Shown: one piece after another, positions 7,287-15,520 of the stretch
How the letters are laid out: every line of letters starts with the position of its first letter
How positions within the stretch are numbered: position 1 is the first letter of the stretch
Origin: JBBTCX01 sp038043045
GTDB taxonomy: Bacteria > Planctomycetota > Phycisphaerae > UBA1845
DNA length: 25,456 bases
Assembly (NCBI GenBank): GCA_038043045.1
Contig: JBBTCX010000225.1
Location: forward strand, 1 to 25,456
Direction: 5' to 3'
The notes under the pieces: model-generated
Seen by the model: only the letters and a program-made list of their open reading frames with translations
What the model was told of the DNA's origin: nothing
The model's database searches: none
Program-made: the position numbers and the translations under genes

Positions 7287-7973
7287 CTACTTGGCACGGG
7301 TGTAGGTGATTTCCATCATCTTCATTTCCTTGCCATCCGGACCTTTGCCGGACATGGACATGACATACGTGTTGGCGTCGGTCCACTTCCAAACATCGGT
7401 GCCGGTTTCCTCGGCGTTGCTCATGGGATCCCAGTGTTTGCTCGTGAACTTAATCGTCTTGCCGTCCGCTTCGCAGGTGCCGGTGCTTTGGTAGATACCG
7501 CTTCCCATGTTGTCGATCCATGTGCCGGTGTACTTCTTGGCCACGTTGTCGTAGGCCAGGTATCCAAGGCCTTGAAATGGCTCGCCCATGAATTCTCCGT
7601 TGTATTCGGACTTCAGGTAGCGACCGCCGAAGATCATGGTATTGACCATTTTTCCCTTGGACTCCATGGGCGGGGCACCAGGTGACATCCAGAACTTGTT
7701 CGTCGAGTCAAAGGTGCCGACGAAAGCTTCCATATGCTTGTGATGGGGACCGGGCTTGGCCGCCGCGTCCCAAGCTGCTGCTGCCGCCGCCTCCGCCGCT
7801 GCACCGGGATCGCCGGGCTTCGCGGGGGCTTTGTCTCCCCCCTTGGCGGGTTCAGGTTTCGCGGGAGCGGCGTCCTTCTTGGGTTCCGCTTTCTTGTCCT
7901 CGGACAGCGTGACCGAGGAGAACATGAACAAACCGCTCAACGCGAGCGCTACCAACCACTTTCCTTTTGACAT
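7287..7973 (-). CDS. Secreted DUF1579 family protein
   Basis: A 228-residue exported protein. Residues 1-24 form a signal peptide (MSKGKWLVALALSGLFMFSS). A low-complexity linker rich in Ala, Pro, Lys and Gly follows (about 27-72). The DUF1579 domain (about 78-228) shows HKHMEAFVGTFDSTNKFWMSPG, FGGRYLKSEYNGEFMGEPFQ and the GLGYLAYDNVAKKYTGTWID segment typical of this lipocalin-like family, ending in MEITYTRAK. The family's function is unknown; proteins of this type are common and secreted in planctomycetes. ATG at 7973 has GAGG immediately upstream. It diverges from the aconitase gene across a 381-nt spacer. Confidence 0.9.
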   Translation of the reverse strand: MSKGKWLVALALSGLFMFSSVTLSEDKKAEPKKDAAPAKPEPAKGGDKAPAKPGDPGAAAEAAAAAAWDAAAKPGPHHKHMEAFVGTFDSTNKFWMSPGAPPMESKGKMVNTMIFGGRYLKSEYNGEFMGEPFQGLGYLAYDNVAKKYTGTWIDNMGSGIYQSTGTCEADGKTIKFTSKHWDPMSNAEETGTDVWKWTDANTYVMSMSGKGPDGKEMKMMEITYTRAK

Positions 7974-8354
7974 TTCCTCATTCCTTTCGTCTTATACCTG
8001 GTGCCGCCACCGACACATGGTGGCAACAAATCCGCACCATAAAACTTCCGCAGTTCGGTTTATCCTAGTTCCACCGGACTAGGTCATTTCGAAGGGCGAC
8101 GTTGATAGAACATTCTAGGGTTGGCCGAACAACAACCTATCCCTCTCGATTGCACCTCAGCCAAACGTGGCGAAGACGAGAGGCCATCCAAGTCCCAAAT
8201 AAATACCTACCACGCATGGAACTGTCAATGCCCCCAGAAAAAATCGTTACACATCAGTTGCATGATTTTTGACCGAAAGGATAGTAGGAAATATAGTGGA
8301 TTGGACTGAATATGGGACCTTGCAAAGACCGCACACTTGGAATTCGAGGTTAAA
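7974..8354. other. Divergent intergenic region (DUF1579 / aconitase)
   Basis: 381 nt with no convincing gene. On the DUF1579 side are two inverted repeats: GCCACC/GGTGGC (8006-8024) and CCTAGT/ACTAGG (8064-8083). The right part, about 8230-8300, is AT-rich and contains a good promoter for the aconitase gene. Confidence 0.4.
8269..8297 (+). promoter_or_regulatory. Sigma70-like promoter for aconitase operon
   Basis: TTGACC (8269-8274) and TATAGT (8292-8297) are separated by exactly 17 bases and match the bacterial consensus at five of six positions each. They lie in an AT-rich patch 58 bp before the aconitase ATG, leaving a short leader. Confidence 0.55.
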
Positions 8355-11075
8355 ATGGGAAATAGCTGTAATCGTGATCCATTTGGAGTGATAGGAAACC
8401 TTCGAACGCAGGAAAATACCGTCGAAGTTTTTCGCCTGCCCGCTTTGGCAAACGCGGGTTTGGACGGCGTCGATCGATTGCCTTATTCGATCAAAGTGCT
8501 GCTTGAAAGCGCCCTTCGAAGCGTGGATGGGTTCATTGTCACGGAAGACGATGTTCGGGCGATCGCATCTTGGAACTCACGAGAAGCCAGCGAACGCGAG
8601 ATTCCGTTCATGCCTGCGAGAGTTCTCTTACAAGACTTTACGGGCGTTCCAGCGATTGTTGATCTAGCGGCCATGAGAGACGCGATGGTTCAACTCGGCG
8701 GCGATCCTGGGAAGATCAATCCTTTGATACCGGTCGATCTGGTGATTGATCATTCCGTCCAAGTGGATCAGTTCGGAACAGCAGCGGCGCTGGCCTTCAA
8801 TTCCGACCGTGAGTTTGAGAGAAATCTTGAGCGGTATCAATTTCTGCGCTGGGGACAAAAAGCGTTTCGCAATTTCCGCGTCGTTCCGCCGGCTACCGGA
8901 ATTGTTCATCAGGTCAATCTGGAATACTTGGCATCGGTCGTCATGTGCGCGACGGTGAATGGCGTCACGCGAGCTTTTCCGGATAGCCTCGTTGGAACCG
9001 ATAGCCACACCACGATGATCAACGGACTTGGCGTGTTGGGTTGGGGAGTGGGCGGAATCGAGGCCGAAGCGGTGATGCTTGGACAGCCGATCAGCATGTT
9101 GCTCCCGGAAGTGGTTGGATTTCGATTGACGGGCCGTTTGCGCGCGGGCGCCACGGCGACGGACTTGGTGTTGACCGTCACGGAGATGCTGCGAAAGAAA
9201 GGCGTCGTCGGCAAACTGGTGGAGTTCTTCGGTCGAGGATTGAGCAATATTTCTTTGGCGGATCGGGCGACCTTGGCCAACATGGCGCCGGAATACGGTG
9301 CGACGACGGGCTTTTTCCCTGTGGATGGCGAGACCTTGAATTATCTTCGGCAGACCGCGCGCCCGCCCCAACTCATTGATCTGGTCGAACGATACACAAA
9401 AGAACAGGGCATGTTCAGGACTGATGCCATGCCGGATCCGGTTTTTTCCGACACGCTCGAACTCCATCTCGATACCGTCGAACCTTGTTTGGCCGGTCCC
9501 AAACGACCTCAGGATCGTGTGCCGGTGCGCGAGGTCAAAAAGTCATTTGCCCTGGCGTTGCGTGCGCCGATCAGTGACAGAGGCTTTGCACTCGAAGAAC
9601 AGGCCCTGCGAAAGAGCGTGGAGGTTCGATTCAATGGTCACACGGAAAAACTGACGCACGGTTCGGTGGTCATCGCGGCCATCACGAGTTGCACGAACAC
9701 GTCGAATCCGTCGGTCATGGTGGCTGCGGGGCTGTTGGCGAAAAAGGCGTGTGAACTGGGGTTGTCGGTCAAGAAATACGTTAAAACGAGTCTCGCGCCT
9801 GGTTCGCGTGTGGTCACGGAGTATTTGAATGCCGCCGGACTGACACCCTATTTGGATCGTCTTGGATTCCAAACCGTTGGATACGGTTGCACGACGTGCA
9901 TTGGAAACAGCGGCCCGTTGCCGGATTCGGTCTCGGATGCGGTGAACAAGGGACAGTTGGTGGTGTCGGCTGTACTGAGCGGGAATCGGAATTTCGAAGG
10001 GCGCGTGCATCCGCAGGTGAAAGCCAATTACTTGGCTTCGCCGCCGTTGGTGGTCGCGTATGCGTTGGCCGGTACGACCGAGATTGATTTGACCACCGAG
10101 CCGCTTGGTCAGGGTTCCAATGGACAACCGGTGTACCTTCGTGACCTTTGGCCAACGCAGGAAGAAGTACAAAGGGTGATCTCGCAGTCGCTGACGCCCG
10201 ACAAATTCAGCACGCAATATGGCCGAGTGTTCGACGGCAACGATCGTTGGAATCAGATTTCAGGGTCCGGGGGTCACACGTACGCGTGGGATTCAAAGAG
10301 TACGTATATTCAGAATCCACCTTTCTTCAACAATCTGACGGGCGAAGTGCCCAAGCTGGAGTCCATTCGCGGCGCCAGGGTGCTGGCCATGGTGGGCGAT
10401 TCCGTGACGACGGATCATATTTCGCCGGCGGGGTCCATCAAGGCCGAATCCCCGGCGGGAAAGTACTTGCAGTCGCTGGGCGTGAAACCGGTCGATTTCA
10501 ATAGCTACGGATCGCGGCGGGGTAATGACCGGGTCATGACGCGCGGAACGTTTGCGAACATTCGATTGCGAAATTTGCTCGCGCCGGGAACGGAAGGTGG
10601 CGTGACGATCCATTTGCCGTCGGGCGCGCCCCTGTCGATTTTCGATGCCGCAGAGCGATACAAGACAGAAGTGACACAGCTTGTCATCTTGGCGGGCAAG
10701 GAGTACGGTTCGGGATCCTCGCGCGACTGGGCCGCGAAGGGAACCATGCTTCTGGGTGTGCGCGTCGTCATCGCAGAAAGTTTTGAGCGGATTCACCGCA
10801 GCAACCTCGTGGGAATGGGCATTCTGCCGCTGGAGTTTCCGAAAGGGTGGACCAGGGAATCCTTGGGCATCACCGGCCATGAAGTGTTCGATTTTCCAGA
10901 CTTCGGCCATGACCTCCGCCCGCGTCAAACCGTGGTCGTTCGCCTGACGGATCCGGCCACGAAGTCGGCCAGGCAAATCGATTGTGTGTCTCGCATTGAC
11001 ACTCCCGTGGAAGCGGACTATTACCGCAACCGTGGTATTTTGCCGACCGTGCTTCGAAAGCTGGCAACGGGTTGA
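8355..11075 (+). CDS. acnA: Aconitate hydratase A
   Basis: Aconitase interconverts citrate and isocitrate in the TCA cycle using a [4Fe-4S] cluster. The 906-residue protein is of the AcnA/IRP1 type. Cluster cysteines are visible: C446 in SCTNTSNPSVM, and C512 and C515 in GCTTCIGNSGPL. Other family motifs are GTDSHTTMINGLGVLGWGVG, GDSVTTDHISPAG and the swivel-domain GKEYGSGSSRDWAAKG. ATG at 8355 is chosen over an upstream in-frame TTG (8337) because GAGGT lies five bases before it. A sigma70-like promoter is at 8269-8297. The downstream membrane-protein gene overlaps its stop by 4 nt, suggesting coupled translation. AcnA proteins in some bacteria also bind mRNA when the cluster is lost; nothing here tests that. 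Confidence 0.97.
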   Translation: MGNSCNRDPFGVIGNLRTQENTVEVFRLPALANAGLDGVDRLPYSIKVLLESALRSVDGFIVTEDDVRAIASWNSREASEREIPFMPARVLLQDFTGVPAIVDLAAMRDAMVQLGGDPGKINPLIPVDLVIDHSVQVDQFGTAAALAFNSDREFERNLERYQFLRWGQKAFRNFRVVPPATGIVHQVNLEYLASVVMCATVNGVTRAFPDSLVGTDSHTTMINGLGVLGWGVGGIEAEAVMLGQPISMLLPEVVGFRLTGRLRAGATATDLVLTVTEMLRKKGVVGKLVEFFGRGLSNISLADRATLANMAPEYGATTGFFPVDGETLNYLRQTARPPQLIDLVERYTKEQGMFRTDAMPDPVFSDTLELHLDTVEPCLAGPKRPQDRVPVREVKKSFALALRAPISDRGFALEEQALRKSVEVRFNGHTEKLTHGSVVIAAITSCTNTSNPSVMVAAGLLAKKACELGLSVKKYVKTSLAPGSRVVTEYLNAAGLTPYLDRLGFQTVGYGCTTCIGNSGPLPDSVSDAVNKGQLVVSAVLSGNRNFEGRVHPQVKANYLASPPLVVAYALAGTTEIDLTTEPLGQGSNGQPVYLRDLWPTQEEVQRVISQSLTPDKFSTQYGRVFDGNDRWNQISGSGGHTYAWDSKSTYIQNPPFFNNLTGEVPKLESIRGARVLAMVGDSVTTDHISPAGSIKAESPAGKYLQSLGVKPVDFNSYGSRRGNDRVMTRGTFANIRLRNLLAPGTEGGVTIHLPSGAPLSIFDAAERYKTEVTQLVILAGKEYGSGSSRDWAAKGTMLLGVRVVIAESFERIHRSNLVGMGILPLEFPKGWTRESLGITGHEVFDFPDFGHDLRPRQTVVVRLTDPATKSARQIDCVSRIDTPVEADYYRNRGILPTVLRKLATG

Positions 11076-12217
11076 CGACGTCGAGTTCATCTGTGGCCTC
11101 TGCAATCCCTGAATCATTGGTTGTCCGTGACGGTGTGTGTCATGCGCTGTATTCCTACGATGTGGGTCTGAGCATTGACCTTGCGGCGTGCGACCGGCGC
11201 ATCCCATCCCTCAAACAACAGGAACGGGTCAAGGACAAACGTCGAGCACCCGAAAGTTACTTCGAGCAGGAGTCGCCGCCGCTACGAATGACGCTGAAAA
11301 CTTCGGCGATACCGATTCACGGAATTTCGACGCCAATCACCATCGACCTCGTGATCCATGACTTCGGGGCGGTGACGGTTATCTTTGGATTTCCCATCGA
11401 GGGACCGTTGTCGAAGATTCTGGAGTTGAGCCATCTGCTCTACGACAACGAAGCCCTTCGCAGCGCTTCCCTGCAACAGGTGGAGAGGCTGGTGGAGGAC
11501 ATTCGCGAGTTCATCGCCAAACCGAATATCGACGACCTCGTGGAGGATTATTGCATTTTTGAACTTCACGGATTCACCACACCGATGAGCCCCACCGAAT
11601 TCGTGGAGAGATACGGTCTTCCCATCGCCCAGATTCTTCGGGCGGAAACTTCGAAACTTTCCGAGCAAGAGATTGCCGACGCGCTGTCCTGTCGGCTGTC
11701 TTTCGGCGAAGGCGACTTGGCCATCGTCGATTGGAACGCCGCATTGTTGCTGGACTCGGACACGGATGATGTGCGAACGGTGTTGGAGTTGGCCAACTCG
11801 GAATTGTTGGAGATGCGCTATCTGGACGAGCAACTCGACGCGGCCATGGAGCGATCGTACAAAGCGATGTTGCTGCAAAGGGAACATCGGTGGTGGGGTT
11901 TGACGGGCGGTACCAAGTCCGACCTTCGCCGCATCGCTCGATTGCAGGTGGATCACGCGGTGGCTTTCGAGCGGATCAACAACGCGTTGAAACTTTTTGG
12001 CGATCAGTATTTGGCCAGGATTTATCGTTTGGCATCGCAGAAGTTCCACCTCAACGATTGGGATTCGAGCATTCTTCGCAAGCTGCAAACTTTGGAAGGC
12101 ATCTACCAGCGCCTCACCGATCGAGCGGCCAACCGGCGAATGGAATTGTTGGAGTGGATCATCATTGTGTTGATCGCGGTGTCGATGGTGCTGCCGTTCG
12201 TGACCGGACATAAATAG
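11072..12217 (+). CDS. DUF155/RMD1-like C-terminal membrane-anchored protein
   Basis: A 381-residue protein resembling the DUF155 (RMD1/YagE) family, whose eukaryotic members include mitochondrial RMND1. The central part has DFGAVTVIFGFPIEG, and later LVEDYCIFELHG and LSEQEIADALSCRLSFGEGD. A long helical region follows, and the end reads RMELLEWIIIVLIAVSMVLP, the characteristic tail with one transmembrane helix close to the C-terminus. The bulk of the protein probably faces the cytoplasm. The start is TTG at 11072 within TTGA overlapping the aconitase stop; GTG at 11093 is the alternative, and the first in-frame ATG is about 70 codons in. Molecular function is unknown; family assignment is from motif order, not a search. 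crcB follows after 33 nt. Confidence 0.72.
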   Translation: MTTSSSSVASAIPESLVVRDGVCHALYSYDVGLSIDLAACDRRIPSLKQQERVKDKRRAPESYFEQESPPLRMTLKTSAIPIHGISTPITIDLVIHDFGAVTVIFGFPIEGPLSKILELSHLLYDNEALRSASLQQVERLVEDIREFIAKPNIDDLVEDYCIFELHGFTTPMSPTEFVERYGLPIAQILRAETSKLSEQEIADALSCRLSFGEGDLAIVDWNAALLLDSDTDDVRTVLELANSELLEMRYLDEQLDAAMERSYKAMLLQREHRWWGLTGGTKSDLRRIARLQVDHAVAFERINNALKLFGDQYLARIYRLASQKFHLNDWDSSILRKLQTLEGIYQRLTDRAANRRMELLEWIIIVLIAVSMVLPFVTGHK

Positions 12218-12250
12218 TATTTCGATGCGCGGGACAGGACTCGGGCGGTC

Positions 12251-12634
12251 ATGGCCAAGCTACTGTTGATTTTCGTCGGTTCCGGATTGGGCGGCGTGTT
12301 GCGGTACCTATGGGGCGGCGCGGTGCAACGTTTATCGGGTGGGAATTTTCCCATCGGCACTTTGACGATTAACGTCGTGGGTTGCTTGTGCATCGGTTTC
12401 CTGATGGGCGCGCTTTCCGGTCGCTGGATGATTCGTGAGAACTATCGAATCGCGTTGCTGGTCGGCGTGCTCGGAGGGTTCACGACATTCTCCACGTTCG
12501 GTTGGGAAACGTTTGCGATGCTCAACGATGGGCAGAAAACGCGAGCATTTCTCAACGTCGTGGCCAGCGTCGTACTCGGACTGGCGGCTGTGTGGATGGG
12601 GTATCGCCTGGCCGAATCTTGGTTAGGAGCGTGA
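12251..12634 (+). CDS. crcB: CrcB/Fluc fluoride ion channel
   Basis: Fluc/CrcB channels let fluoride leave the cytoplasm and so give fluoride resistance; they work as antiparallel dimers. The 127-residue length and four membrane segments fit. Motifs: GSGLGGVLRYLWG in the first helix region, the conserved Asn in GTLTINVVGC, and GGFTTFSTFGWE in TM3, which supplies the phenylalanines lining the pore. The 33-nt gap to the preceding gene is too short for a fluoride riboswitch, so expression probably depends on the upstream promoter. The DUF190 gene follows with a 3-nt gap, a pairing seen in many bacteria. Confidence 0.95.
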   Translation: MAKLLLIFVGSGLGGVLRYLWGGAVQRLSGGNFPIGTLTINVVGCLCIGFLMGALSGRWMIRENYRIALLVGVLGGFTTFSTFGWETFAMLNDGQKTRAFLNVVASVVLGLAAVWMGYRLAESWLGA

Positions 12635-12637
12635 TGG

Positions 12638-12985
12638 ATGAAAATCCCGGAACAAGGCCATCTTCTTCGCATCTTCATCGGCGAGAGCGACCAATGGCAT
12701 GGGAAACCGCTGTATGAGGCGATCGTCCTCAAGGCTCGGGAGTTGCACCTGGCAGGTGCGACAGTCCTTCGCGGTCCGATGGGTTTCGGCGCCCATAGCC
12801 GGTTGCATACGACGAAGGTCCTTCGGTTGTCCGAAGACCTGCCGATCGTGATTGAGATCGTCGATGCCAAGGAAAAGATCGATGAGCTCCTTCCGCATCT
12901 CGATGAGATGGTGACCGAGGGCCTGATCACGCTGGAGAAAGTGGAAGTGATCAAGTATCGGGCGGGTCAGCCTTCGACCCGATAA
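12638..12985 (+). CDS. DUF190 (PII-like) protein
   Basis: A 115-residue DUF190 family protein with the ferredoxin-like PII-type fold. Typical motifs are LLRIFIGESDQWHGKPLYEA, a LAGATVLRGPMGFG segment, and SEDLPIVIEIVD followed by ITLEKVEVIKY. DUF190 genes frequently lie next to crcB, and a regulatory or nucleotide-sensing role toward the channel has been proposed from the fold; this is not proven here. ATG at 12638 is preferred because AGGAG at 12625-12629 is well placed. It is the last gene of the rightward set beginning with acnA and faces a convergent gene remnant 30 nt away. Confidence 0.93.
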   Translation: MKIPEQGHLLRIFIGESDQWHGKPLYEAIVLKARELHLAGATVLRGPMGFGAHSRLHTTKVLRLSEDLPIVIEIVDAKEKIDELLPHLDEMVTEGLITLEKVEVIKYRAGQPSTR

Positions 12986-13015
12986 AACTGGCGATCCATT
13001 CAATGTCATACACTG

Positions 13016-13168
13016 TCACTCACAGACGGAAACTCCTTCAGTCTTGGTGAGTTCGCGGAAAAGAGTACGGAGGCGTCGGGTCATGGGGCCGGGGGCGGTG
13101 GAACCGATGGGACGGCCGTTGATGTTGACCAGGATGTCGCGGTTCCTTGCGTTGTAGGTTTGCTGCAT
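13016..13168 (-). pseudogene. Internally deleted class IV aminotransferase remnant
   Basis: A 50-codon frame translated from the minus strand. Its start, MQQTYNARNRDILVNING, resembles the N-terminus of branched-chain-type (class IV) aminotransferases (x-R-N-R-x-I-x-V-x-V-N-G). The remainder, INGRPIGSTAPGPMTRRLRT then LFRELTKTEGV, resembles the C-terminal end of the same family (D-G-R-P-I-G-x-G-x-x-G-P-V-T-x-R-L). The 250 or so residues between, including the PLP lysine, are missing. ATG lies 12 nt after the stop of the sulfotransferase-like gene, in the same reading frame, with GAGGA upstream. Bacterial and plant relatives join these two activities. I infer an in-frame internal deletion; expression of a small peptide is possible. 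Confidence 0.55.
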
Positions 13169-13180
13169 AATGTCCTATCC

Positions 13181-13915
13181 TCATTGTTTCAATCGGAATC
13201 CGTGCAGGTAAGAATAGAGCTCTTGGCATTGAGCGGCGAGAGCGCGAAGTTCGTCGGGCAGGGGTTCTTGTTTCGGTTTGTAAGGTTGGAAACCAGTGGA
13301 GCGTTCCACGGCATCGTACCAGTGTTTGGCCCAGATGCCGTCGGTCGCTCGTCGACCCGCGGGCCAGGAGAGCATCGTATCATGGAATTCCACACCGACC
13401 GCATCGCACAACAAACCGAGCATTCGTCGTGGTTCTTGCAATACGTCCATCGCGTCGATCACCGGAGGAGTTTTTCCGGTTTTCCTCTTCACCTGATCGA
13501 AGATTTCAACTTGCTGGGGTAGGCCGGTATCGCGAAGGGTTGGATTTGGGTAGTGCTTGATGAGCGACGTGAGCACTTCCGATGGATCACGAATGAGGAA
13601 GCAGTTGGTTACGCGGTCGATCCATCCGCGGTCGATTTCCGCCAACAAGTGGTGGCTCATGTGCTTTTGATAAAAAATCGAAGCGCCGGTGGGCGTGTCA
13701 CCGAGCACGAATTCAATCACTTTTCGCCAGTCGGTTTCATGATGGGCCATGACTTCATCCGCGCCGGGGTGCTCGATGCGAGTGGATTTCAAGTAGTGGG
13801 CGTAGAAGGGTTCATCGCAAACGAAAGTGTCGGCGCGGTTCCCAAACGACCTCATCATGGCCGTGGAGATGTTGCGCGGTCCGGACCACATCGCAATTCG
13901 GATCGTGCGGTTCAT
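13181..13915 (-). CDS. Sulfotransferase-like protein
   Basis: A 244-residue soluble protein with a sulfotransferase-like P-loop fold. The N-terminal IRIAMWSGPRNISTAMMRSF corresponds to the 5'-phosphosulfate-binding loop region of this group. DEPFYAHYLK and CFLIRDPSEVLTSLIKHYP follow; the latter fits the 3'-phosphate-binding Arg/Ser element. This subfamily is best known as the N-terminal part of plant BCAT-like proteins, where it precedes a class IV aminotransferase domain, and as a separate gene beside such aminotransferases in bacteria. Here the downstream partner survives only as a 50-codon remnant. Substrate is unknown. ATG at 13915; the cardiolipin synthase-like gene ends 37 nt upstream, so they may share a transcript. 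Confidence 0.85.
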   Translation of the reverse strand: MNRTIRIAMWSGPRNISTAMMRSFGNRADTFVCDEPFYAHYLKSTRIEHPGADEVMAHHETDWRKVIEFVLGDTPTGASIFYQKHMSHHLLAEIDRGWIDRVTNCFLIRDPSEVLTSLIKHYPNPTLRDTGLPQQVEIFDQVKRKTGKTPPVIDAMDVLQEPRRMLGLLCDAVGVEFHDTMLSWPAGRRATDGIWAKHWYDAVERSTGFQPYKPKQEPLPDELRALAAQCQELYSYLHGFRLKQ

Positions 13916-13952
13916 CCTCTCTTGCCCCCCAGCCCCGGTCGTGCCCGCATCG

Positions 13953-15455
13953 CTACAAGTGCGGTGAAAACAGTTTCATGGCGCCGTCGCGCAGTTTGCG
14001 AAGAAGACCCCTACGGTCCATCTCCTCCAGGGTAACCGGTGTCAAACGCGACGTCTCCCGCTCCAACCGATCGCACACGTATTTGGCCAACCGCCCGTCG
14101 TAAACTTCGATATTGAATTCGAAGTTCAGCCGGAAACTTCTTGGATCCAAATTGGCCGATCCCAGCAACACCCACGTTTCGTCCACCATGAGCAGTTTGG
14201 TATGAGCGAACGGAGCCGGTCGACGAAAAATGCGAATGCCGTGTTGCAGCAGTTGCCAAAGATAGGCGTCGGCTGCCCAACGCATGAAACGATGGTCGAC
14301 GATCTGAGGCAAAACGAGCGTGATCTTCACGCCGCGCATTGCTGCCAAGATCATGGCACTCATCAAATCCATGGTCGGGATGAAGTACGGGGTGGCGATG
14401 TATACCGAATGCCTCGCGGCTGCAAAGGCGGCCAACAAAATCCAGTGAATCTTTTCGAAGTCTTCATCGGGGCCGCTGGCGATTCCCCGGCAGACGGCCG
14501 TTCCGCAGGCGCGAAGCGCAGGAAAAAAGTCCTCGCCTTCGAGCTGCTCATTCGTCGCAAAAAGCCAATCCTCTGCGAAAATGTGTTGCATCTCCCCGAC
14601 CACGGGTCCAGTCACGCGAAACTGAAGGTCTTCACATCGTCCGGGGTTGTCGTTTTCGACCAAGTGGCGACTAGAGATGTTCATGCCTCCCGTGAATCCA
14701 ATCTTTCCGTCAACCACCAGAATTTTGCGATGATTCCGGAGGTTGATTCGCAATCGTCCGAATGGAAACCGCAGCGGAAAAAATGCCGCGACTTTGGCAC
14801 CGGACTTGATCAGCGATCGACCGATCCGCGACCAAGAAAGCACGGCGCCGACTCCATCCAGCAAAACGCGAACTTGCACGCCGCGACCGGCCGCTTCCGC
14901 CAAGTCGGCACAAAACGTCCGACCCACGTCGTCCCAGTCGAAGATGTAACTCGCCAAGGTCACCGAGCGCTCTGCGGTTCGAATCGCTTCGAGCATGGCG
15001 GGATAAGCTTGCTCGCCGTTCGATAACGGCGCGATGTCATTTCCTGACACCAGCGGAAGTCGGGTCACATGATCCGCAACAACGAGAAGCCGGCCCAATT
15101 CACCGACGGTCTGCGTTTCCGCCGTGGTAAGATGATCTTCGTCGTCGGTTTTACGTAGATCGAAGGGTTGAGGCCGACGCCGGAGAATTTTGGCCGCTCG
15201 ACGCTCCAATCGGTTGATTCCGAAAACCCAATAAAACCAAGGGCCCGCGAATGGCACCAGTAGACAAAGGATGACCCATAGCGCGGCGCCTTTCGGATCA
15301 CGCTTGTAGACGATGGCATGACCGGCGGCCACCAACGCCAAGCAAGAAGCAAGGATGATGGCTATGAGAATCCCGATGGTTTCGATTCGGTCGGGCACGT
15401 TGGGTTCGACCAGCACCCTGGAACCACCGCTTCTCGCGACGACAGGCGCGAGCAA
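13953..15455 (-). CDS. cls: Cardiolipin synthase-type phospholipase D
   Basis: A membrane phospholipase D family enzyme that most likely joins phosphatidylglycerol units to make cardiolipin. Two N-terminal membrane helices are visible: GILIAIILASCLALVAAGHA and ALWVILCLLVPFAGPWFYWV. Two HKD motifs follow: NHRKILVVDGKIGFTGGMN, and HTKLLMVDETWVLLGSANLD with DPRSFRLNFEFN after it. The 500-residue length is slightly long for the family, partly because the start is uncertain: no ATG precedes the first helix. The longest frame begins at TTG (15455), and GTG codons at 15416 and 15392 are alternatives; none has a clear ribosome-binding site. The sulfotransferase-like gene follows 37 nt downstream. Confidence 0.93.
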   Translation of the reverse strand: MLAPVVARSGGSRVLVEPNVPDRIETIGILIAIILASCLALVAAGHAIVYKRDPKGAALWVILCLLVPFAGPWFYWVFGINRLERRAAKILRRRPQPFDLRKTDDEDHLTTAETQTVGELGRLLVVADHVTRLPLVSGNDIAPLSNGEQAYPAMLEAIRTAERSVTLASYIFDWDDVGRTFCADLAEAAGRGVQVRVLLDGVGAVLSWSRIGRSLIKSGAKVAAFFPLRFPFGRLRINLRNHRKILVVDGKIGFTGGMNISSRHLVENDNPGRCEDLQFRVTGPVVGEMQHIFAEDWLFATNEQLEGEDFFPALRACGTAVCRGIASGPDEDFEKIHWILLAAFAAARHSVYIATPYFIPTMDLMSAMILAAMRGVKITLVLPQIVDHRFMRWAADAYLWQLLQHGIRIFRRPAPFAHTKLLMVDETWVLLGSANLDPRSFRLNFEFNIEVYDGRLAKYVCDRLERETSRLTPVTLEEMDRRGLLRKLRDGAMKLFSPHL

Positions 15456-15520
15456 CGAAGGACCAAGATTACTTCTGAATCTACATCAGGGAAGGATTCA
15501 TGGCGAGGAAAAGTCAACTT

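Noticed and set aside
8121..8309. 62-codon plus-strand frame upstream of aconitase
   Set aside because: Overlaps the sigma70-like promoter, has no ribosome-binding site and no plausible protein features.
8664..9467. Minus-strand open frame inside aconitase
   Set aside because: Fully antisense to conserved aconitase motifs; His/Arg-rich translation without recognisable features.
10293..11207. 304-codon minus-strand frame opposite the aconitase 3' end
   Set aside because: Antisense to the conserved swivel domain, with low-quality His/Arg-rich composition.
11282..12211. 309-codon minus-strand frame opposite the DUF155-like gene
   Set aside because: The plus-strand frame has a coherent membrane tail and family motifs; the antisense translation is Gln/His-rich and featureless.
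12218..12250. Fluoride riboswitch before crcB
   Set aside because: Only 33 nt is available and no riboswitch core is seen.
14202..15026. Plus-strand frame opposite the cardiolipin synthase gene
   Set aside because: It covers both strands of an HKD-motif region that is clearly coding on the minus strand; no domain is visible.
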